From: Candidatus Delongbacteria bacterium | GTDB lineage: Bacteria > CAIWAD01 | DNA: 64,000 bases | Assembly: GCA_041675285.1 (NCBI GenBank) | Contig: JBAYTZ010000011.1 | Span: 1-64,000 of the forward strand | Direction of reading: 5' to 3' | Notes under the pieces: generated by a model | What the model saw: the letters and a program-made list of their open reading frames with translations, nothing else | Told to the model about the DNA's origin: nothing | Database searches by the model: none | Translations under genes and position numbers: made by a program | Shown here: piece by piece, positions 59,468 through 64,000 of the stretch | How positions within the stretch are numbered: the stretch's first letter is position 1 | Layout of the letters: every line of letters starts with the position of its first letter

Positions 59468-60423
59468 GTGTCCTCTCCCGTGCTTGGGGCCGGCGCGGCC
59501 ACCAGCTTGTCCGTGTCGCCCAGCCGCGCTCCCGCCAGCCAGGCCTGGGCCGCCAGCCGCTTCCGGCCGGCGGGCATCAGTTCCAGAATCTCCAGTTCGC
59601 CGTCGCCGCAGGCCAGGTAGAGCCGCTTGGCCCGCACCTGCAGGCGTCCGGGTTCACCGGGCTCGGCCTGCGGCACCCGGCTCGTCCGCAGCACCTGCAG
59701 CGGCTGGCCGCGGAACAGGGCCAGGGCGCCGGGCTCGGGCGACAGGGCCCGCACGCGGTTGTGCAGGTGCGCCGCCGGCAGCGTGAAGTTAAGCAGCCGG
59801 TCCGCCGGACCCAGTTTGGGCGCCAGGGGAAACTCGCCCTCCGGCTGCCGACGGGGCAGGGCCCGCCGCTCCAGCACGGCGGCGACGCTGGCCGCCAGCA
59901 GCGGCGCCCCGGCGCGGCTCATGCGCTCGCGCAGTTCGCCCGCCGTTTCGTCCGGACCGATGCAGAGCTCCGTGGCGCCCAGGATCTCCCCCGTGTCCAC
60001 GCCCTGTTCCAGCAGGAAGGTGGTCAGGCCCGTGGTGGCCTCGCCGTTCCAGAGCGCGCGTTCCACCGGGGCGGCGCCGCGGTAGGCGGGCAACAGGCTG
60101 CCGTGCAGGTTGATGGACCCCAGCCGGGGCACGGCGAGCAGAGAGGGGGGCAGGATGCGGTAGGCCACCACCACGAACAGGTCGGGGCGCAGCTCGGACA
60201 AGCGGTCGCGCAGGACCGGATCGCGCAGGCGGGCGGGGGTCTCCAGGGGCAGGCCCCGTGCCCGGGCGAAGGCGCTCACCGCCGTGGGCGTGAGCGTGCG
60301 CCCGCGACCGGCGGGCTGGTCCGGCCGCGAGAGCACCAGGACCACCTCGTGCCCCGCGTCCAGCAGGAGCTGCAGGGAGGGCAGCGCAAACTCCGGGCTG
60401 CCCATGAAGACCAGTCGTCCCAT
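59464..60423 (-). CDS. fmt: Methionyl-tRNA formyltransferase
   Basis: Formylates initiator Met-tRNA using 10-formyl-tetrahydrofolate. 319 residues, typical. Motifs: LVFMGSPEFALPSLQLLLDA at the N-terminus, SINLHGSLLPAYRGAAPVER with the catalytic Asn-His and SLLPxYRG, and GVDTGEILG. The C-terminal OB-like domain is recognisable (HNRVRALSPEPGAL). Four bases after def, the usual def-fmt order. Confidence 0.96.
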   Translation of the reverse strand: MGRLVFMGSPEFALPSLQLLLDAGHEVVLVLSRPDQPAGRGRTLTPTAVSAFARARGLPLETPARLRDPVLRDRLSELRPDLFVVVAYRILPPSLLAVPRLGSINLHGSLLPAYRGAAPVERALWNGEATTGLTTFLLEQGVDTGEILGATELCIGPDETAGELRERMSRAGAPLLAASVAAVLERRALPRRQPEGEFPLAPKLGPADRLLNFTLPAAHLHNRVRALSPEPGALALFRGQPLQVLRTSRVPQAEPGEPGRLQVRAKRLYLACGDGELEILELMPAGRKRLAAQAWLAGARLGDTDKLVAAPAPSTGEDT

Positions 60424-60427
60424 GTCG

Positions 60428-60955
60428 TTAGAGCCGGCCGCGTTGCTGGATCAGGGCCAGCCGGCGCTTGAGCGTGGCCTTGCGCGCCGGGCTGATCCGG
60501 TCCACGAAGAGCACGCCCTCCAAGTGGTCCAGCTCGTGCTGGATCACCCGCGCCTCGATGTCCTCGAACCACGCGTCCTGGGGGGTGCCGGCGAGATCCT
60601 GCCACTGCAGGCGGATGCGCTCCGGGCGCTCCACCTCCTCGCGGATCTCGGGGATGCTCAGGCAGCCTTCCTCCATCAGGCAGACGCCCTCGCTCTCCAC
60701 GATGCGCGGATTGGCGAAGGCCATCAACTTGAGGGCCTCGCTGTCCTCATCCGGGATGCCCACCACCAGGAAGCGCAGCGAGAGCCCGATCTGCGGCGCC
60801 GCCAGGCCGATGCCCACGGCGTCCACCATCGTCTCGTACATCTGGTCGGCCAGCTCTTCGAGAGCCGGGCCGAACTGGGTCACGTCCGCCGCGCGCTTGC
60901 GCAACACAGGGTCGCCGATGATGCGGATCTCCAGCTCAGGGGACTCCGGCGTCAT
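60428..60955 (-). CDS. def: Peptide deformylase
   Basis: Removes the formyl group from new proteins. 175 residues. The three family motifs are all present: GIGLAAPQIG (48-57), EGCLSIPE with metal ligand Cys98, and QHELDHLEG with His140, Glu141 and His144. Preceded by yajC (23 bases) and followed by fmt. Confidence 0.97.
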   Translation of the reverse strand: MTPESPELEIRIIGDPVLRKRAADVTQFGPALEELADQMYETMVDAVGIGLAAPQIGLSLRFLVVGIPDEDSEALKLMAFANPRIVESEGVCLMEEGCLSIPEIREEVERPERIRLQWQDLAGTPQDAWFEDIEARVIQHELDHLEGVLFVDRISPARKATLKRRLALIQQRGRL

Positions 60956-60978
60956 GCGGGCTCCTTTCTCCGGGATGG

Positions 60979-61275
60979 CTATTCGTCCCCGCCCCGGCGG
61001 CTGGCCACGGCCCCGCGGCTCAGCTCCACCACGGTGTTCTCCGCGATCTTGACCAGCACCACGTCCTCGCGGACTTCCTTCACCACGCCGTGCAGCCCGC
61101 CGCTGCTGATGACGCGGTCACCCTTCTTCAGGGCGTCCAGCATTTTCTGATGGTCCTTCTGACGCTTCTGCTGGGGGCGGATGATCAGGAAGTACATCAC
61201 GGCGAACATGAGGCCGAAGGTCAGCAACATGCCGCCCATGGATCCACCCGCGGGCGCCTGGGCAAGAATCGGCAT
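60979..61275 (-). CDS. yajC: Preprotein translocase subunit YajC
   Basis: A 98-residue protein of the SecDF-YajC complex. One membrane helix (MLLTFGLMFAVMYFLIIRPQ, about residues 16-35) followed by the family block QQKRQKDHQKMLDALKKGD and GGLHGVVKEVREDVVLVKIA. GGAGA precedes the ATG at 61275. The longer open frame upstream does not belong to it. SecD and SecF are not next to it. Confidence 0.94.
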   Translation of the reverse strand: MPILAQAPAGGSMGGMLLTFGLMFAVMYFLIIRPQQKRQKDHQKMLDALKKGDRVISSGGLHGVVKEVREDVVLVKIAENTVVELSRGAVASRRGGDE

Positions 61276-61412
61276 GGAAATCTCCGTTTGATTGGGGGTT
61301 TGTCCGCTCGGAAGGTAGCATGGGGCGGGCGCTGAGGGGAGCGCGCCCGGCAGTTTCGGCGCGGCCGGCCGGCCGGGGCCCGGACGGGCCGCACCCGCGC
61401 CGCCGCCGGAAT

Positions 61413-61967
61413 TCAGGCGCGCAGCAGGTCCAGCAGGGTGGATGTCTCCTCCACCCGGGCAAACAACCCGTGCAGGGCGGCCAGGAAGGCGGCCTGCACC
61501 TGGGCCGCGGGCACGCCGCCCACCGGATCGCCCAGCGCCCGCGTGGCGCAGGCCTGTCCGGCCAGCCGCACGGCGAAACCCAGCTCCCAGGCGGCGCGCA
61601 CGCTGGAATCCACGCACATGTGGGTCATCATGCCCGCCACCAGCAAAGGCGCGTCCGCCCGGGGCCGCAGCAGGGCCTCCAGTCCCGTGTCCCGGAAGCT
61701 GTTGGGCTGGTGCTTGACCACCACGGCCTCCCCGGGCCGCGGGGCCAGCGCCGGGTGGATTTCCGCGCCGGGCGTGCCGGGCAGGAAGAAGCCGGCGCCG
61801 GGCCTCAGGGAGAGATGCTGCACGTGGACCACGGGCCAACCGGCTTCCCGGGCCGCCGCCAGCAGGCGCCCGGCGTGCCCGAGGGCCGCCTCCGCCCCCT
61901 CCAGCTCACAGGCGCCGCCGGGGAAGTAGTCGTTCTGTAGATCGATGAGCAGCAGGGTGCCGGGCAT
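61413..61967 (-). CDS. Cysteine hydrolase (isochorismatase/nicotinamidase family)
   Basis: A 184-residue enzyme with the family triad Asp9 (LLIDLQNDYF), Lys85 (VVVKHQPNSF) and Cys118 (GMMTHMCVDSSVRAA). The cis-peptide before the Cys (THMCV) is also typical. Closer in look to stand-alone hydrolases such as YcaC/YecD-like enzymes than to PncA, whose metal-binding histidines are not all evident. Substrate unknown. Fourteen bases after the esterase gene. Confidence 0.88.
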   Translation of the reverse strand: MPGTLLLIDLQNDYFPGGACELEGAEAALGHAGRLLAAAREAGWPVVHVQHLSLRPGAGFFLPGTPGAEIHPALAPRPGEAVVVKHQPNSFRDTGLEALLRPRADAPLLVAGMMTHMCVDSSVRAAWELGFAVRLAGQACATRALGDPVGGVPAAQVQAAFLAALHGLFARVEETSTLLDLLRA

Positions 61968-61981
61968 GGAGCCTCCCGTCT

Positions 61982-62875
61982 TCAGTTCTCAGGGGCTGCG
62001 GCGGCGGGTGGCCCCAGCAGCCACTCCAGGGCCGGACCCACCCGCTGGCGCCAGGCGCGTTCGTGGTGTTCGTGGCCGGGGAAGAACAGGCTGAGCCGGC
62101 GCTCGGGCACGCTCCAGCCGCGGGCCGCCAGCAGGGAGTCCGCCCGGGCCTGGCCGGGGCCGTAGCCCGCGTCCAGGGTCTGGTCGCCGCGGTCGAAGTA
62201 GATCCGCTGCCCGCCGACCGGCGGCAGGAGCGCGGCCAGCCAGTTTTCCAGGTGGCTGCCGGCCAGGGTCCAGTGGGTGGACAGGCAGGCCGCGCCGCCG
62301 AAAGCCTCGGGATGGCGGCCCAGGGCTTCCAGGGAGAACAGCGCGCCCCGGCTGGAACCCAGCAGGAAGGTCTGCTCCGGCCCGCCCAGGGTGCGATAGC
62401 GCCGGTTCACGCGGGGGATCAGCTCGCCCACCAGCCCCTCCAGGTAGAGGTCGGAGACGGACGGGCCACCCTCCTGGGCGCAGAACTCCGCCTGCTCCGC
62501 CGGCGTGGCCAGATCGTAGAGGCTGCGGGGAGTGTACTCGCGGCGGCGCTGGGCCGTGTTGCCCACGGCGACCACGATCACGGGCCGCAGGCGCCCGGAC
62601 TGGATCCCCGCCGCCAGCGCCTCGTCCAGGCCCCAGTCCACGCCGCTGAAGCTGCGGGCGGGGTCAAACAGGTTCTGCCCGTCCTGGGCGTAAAGCACGG
62701 GATAGCGCTCGCTGCTGGCGTCATAACCCGGCGGCAGCCAGACCTCCACCGGCCGGGGCAACAGGCCGGGCAGCCGCAGGCTGTCCAGGGACTCCAGCCG
62801 CCCCGAGTCGGCGGCGGGACTCGCCGTCGGCCGGCCGACCAGCAGCAGCAGCAGGATGAGAACGCGGGTGCGCAT
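61982..62875 (-). CDS. Secreted esterase of the Fes/esterase D type
   Basis: A 297-residue exported alpha/beta hydrolase. Signal peptide at 1-21 (MRTRVLILLLLLVGRPTASPA). Strand VEVWLPPGYD, then YPVLYAQDGQNLFDP, VIVVAVGNTAQRRREYTP and the nucleophile region FLLGSSRGALFSLEAL (Ser in GSSRG). The late Asp is in YFDRGDQTLDAGY and His in FPGHEHHERAW. Related proteins hydrolyse siderophore or acyl esters; which one applies here is unknown. The start at 62875 comes from the signal peptide. Confidence 0.87.
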   Translation of the reverse strand: MRTRVLILLLLLVGRPTASPAADSGRLESLDSLRLPGLLPRPVEVWLPPGYDASSERYPVLYAQDGQNLFDPARSFSGVDWGLDEALAAGIQSGRLRPVIVVAVGNTAQRRREYTPRSLYDLATPAEQAEFCAQEGGPSVSDLYLEGLVGELIPRVNRRYRTLGGPEQTFLLGSSRGALFSLEALGRHPEAFGGAACLSTHWTLAGSHLENWLAALLPPVGGQRIYFDRGDQTLDAGYGPGQARADSLLAARGWSVPERRLSLFFPGHEHHERAWRQRVGPALEWLLGPPAAAAPEN

Positions 62876-62910
62876 GGATCTCCCGGCTGGGAAGTGGCGG
62901 GGTTCCGGGC

Positions 62911-63090
62911 CTACTCGGGCGCGGAGTCCCCGTCCACCACGAAATCGGGGATGCCTTCGCGGATGGGGTAGACGCGGCCGCAGGCCGGGCAGCGGATCTC
63001 GTCGTCCCGGCTCCAGTCCAACTCTCCCTCGCAGGCCGGGCACTGGAAGAGGCCGCGCAGGTCCTCGGGGACGGGGTGGGGCTCGCTCAT
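62911..63090 (-). CDS. Trm112 family protein
   Basis: A 59-residue zinc-ribbon protein. Two CPxC knuckles (FQCPACEGELDW and IRCPACGRVYPI) and the ending REGIPDFVVDGDS match the Trm112/YcaR family, small partners that activate methyltransferases. Overlaps the thioesterase gene by four bases (ATGA). Confidence 0.92.
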   Translation of the reverse strand: MSEPHPVPEDLRGLFQCPACEGELDWSRDDEIRCPACGRVYPIREGIPDFVVDGDSAPE

Positions 63091-63548
63091 GGGCACTCCT
63101 CGGAACTTGGCCCGGCGGGACTCAACAGGGGGCGCAGGGCGGCGGGGATCCGCCGCGCACGCCGCCGGCCGTCCGCCGCCTCTTCCATGAAACAGTGGCG
63201 CGTCCAGCCCGAGTAGCAGAGCTCGGCGCCCCGCCGGATCTCGTAGACAATCTCGAATTGGATGGGCGAGAGCCGGCCGGCCACCGGGTGAGCGCGGAAG
63301 CCCGCCGCCAGCTCCAGCCAGTCGTCGTAGAGCGCGGCCCGGTGGTAGTCCACGTGCAGGGCCAGCACGGGCAGCCAGAGGCCGCCCGCCTCCAGCTCGC
63401 GGTAGCACTGGCCGCTCTGGCGCAGCAGCTCGGTGCGGGCCTCGTCGAACCAGACCGCGGCGTGGGCGTGGTAGGCGAAGCGCATCTGGTCCGTCTCGCC
63501 GTAGCGCACGCGGACCCGTCCCACCGGCGTCAGGGCCGGTTCAGGCAT
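63087..63548 (-). CDS. Acyl-CoA thioesterase (4HBT, YbgC-like)
   Basis: A 153-residue hot-dog-fold enzyme. RVRYGETDQMRFAYHAHAAV contains the catalytic Asp of YbgC-like thioesterases, with FDEARTELLRQSG following. The C-terminal tail (about 125-153) is Arg/Ala/Pro-rich and beyond the usual fold. Overlaps accA by eight bases and the Trm112-like gene by four. Confidence 0.9.
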   Translation of the reverse strand: MPEPALTPVGRVRVRYGETDQMRFAYHAHAAVWFDEARTELLRQSGQCYRELEAGGLWLPVLALHVDYHRAALYDDWLELAAGFRAHPVAGRLSPIQFEIVYEIRRGAELCYSGWTRHCFMEEAADGRRRARRIPAALRPLLSPAGPSSEECP

Positions 63549-64000
63549 CGAAGACCCCCATGGCCTCGTACTTGGCCACCCGCTGGTCCACCAGCACGGC
63601 GGGGTCCAGGGCCTCCAGCACGTCCAGATGCCGCACGATGGCCTCCTTCAGGCTCATGGCCGCGTTGTCCGGATCGCGGTGCGCTCCGCCCAGGGGCTCG
63701 GGGACGATCTCGTCGATCACCTTCAGCTGCAGCAGATTGGGGGCCGTCAACTTCATGGCCTCCGCCGCGTCCTGGGCCCGCCCCGCGTCGCGGAACAGGA
63801 TGGACGCGCAGCCCTCGGGGCTGATCACCGAGTAGATGGCGTGCTCGAGCATCAGGATCCGGTCGCCCACCGCCAGGGCCAGCGCGCCGCCGGAGCCGCC
63901 CTCGCCGATGATCACGGTGAGGATGGGCACGCGCAGGCGGGCCATCTCGAAGAGGTTGCGCGCGATGGCCTCGGCCTGGCCGCGGGCCTCGGCGCCCAGG
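63541..64000 (-). CDS. accA: Acetyl-CoA carboxylase carboxyltransferase subunit alpha (partial)
   Basis: The C-terminal 152 residues of AccA; the N-terminus lies beyond the window. Visible from the edge: LGAEARGQAEAIARNLFEMA, then VPILTVIIGEGGSGGALALA (carboxybiotin/acyl-CoA site), MLEHAIYSVISPEGCASILF and LLQLKVIDEIVPEPLGGAHR. AccA transfers carboxyl from biotin to acetyl-CoA in fatty-acid synthesis, which fits the downstream thioesterase. Confidence 0.96.
   Translation of the reverse strand, partial: LGAEARGQAEAIARNLFEMARLRVPILTVIIGEGGSGGALALAVGDRILMLEHAIYSVISPEGCASILFRDAGRAQDAAEAMKLTAPNLLQLKVIDEIVPEPLGGAHRDPDNAAMSLKEAIVRHLDVLEALDPAVLVDQRVAKYEAMGVFDA

Noticed and set aside
60979..61839. 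A longer YajC-containing protein of 286 codons
   Set aside because: The first 188 codons are Arg/Ala/Gly-rich shadow of the cysteine hydrolase gene; YajC starts at 61275 with GGAGA.

Overview
The window (64 kb, high GC) reads as a chromosomal segment of a diderm, probably uncultivated bacterium of the Fibrobacterota-Chlorobiota-Bacteroidota (FCB) group. The grounds are a TonB-dependent receptor with an N-terminal carboxypeptidase-regulatory-like domain, a PorV/UPF0164-type outer-membrane protein, a T9SS/FlgD-like C-terminal domain, FecR, many secreted beta-modular proteins, a heptose nucleotidyltransferase for lipopolysaccharide and a FliL-type flagellar protein. The exact phylum cannot be fixed from the sequence alone. 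All 45 genes I accept lie on the minus strand; no tRNA, rRNA, CRISPR array, transposase or prophage gene was seen.

Region by region, from low to high coordinates (transcription runs the other way): an 11-bp tandem array and argF (1-1274); an island of large secreted proteins (1566-16787), the last four each with their own terminator and three with a clear sigma-54-type -24/-12 promoter; delta-1-pyrroline-5-carboxylate dehydrogenase (17023-18654); a 1.2-kb repeat island (18655-19870); an operon of a lipoprotein, TatT, TRAP transporter DctPQM, a DUF3108 protein and a heptose-1-phosphate adenylyltransferase (19871-26296); a six-gene surface operon with TonB receptor, PorV-like protein, propeller lipoprotein and a T9SS-tailed protein (26487-37446); pabB, ddl and folD (37660-40814); two glycosyltransferases, a polysaccharide-deacetylase-like protein and an alpha/beta hydrolase (40846-45734); a secreted protein, FecR protein and outer-membrane barrel operon (45808-50047); fliL (50204-50719); a TldD/TldE pair (50980-53770); a second repeat island (53771-54525); dxr, rseP and a TPR lipoprotein (54526-58270); a third repeat island (58271-58672); and a housekeeping run from accA through a thioesterase, Trm112-like protein, esterase, cysteine hydrolase, yajC, def and fmt to an outer-membrane protein (58673-64000).

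Two things stand out. First, three intergenic islands carry copies of a roughly 175-bp element whose hairpins are kept by compensatory base changes; read on the minus strand, the central hairpin always has a GNRA-type tetraloop, so it looks like a dispersed structured RNA family. It sits with REP-like hairpins, an 88-bp GC-rich block, ACAGAG-type repeats and, in one case, an 11-bp tandem array. Second, the secreted-protein island at 2590-16787 appears to be a set of monocistronic genes under sigma-54 control. Its proteins share nidogen-like, Ig-like and fibronectin-III modules; the fibronectin modules carry an unusual helical insertion, and three of the proteins end in a conserved Cys one or two residues from the C-terminus.
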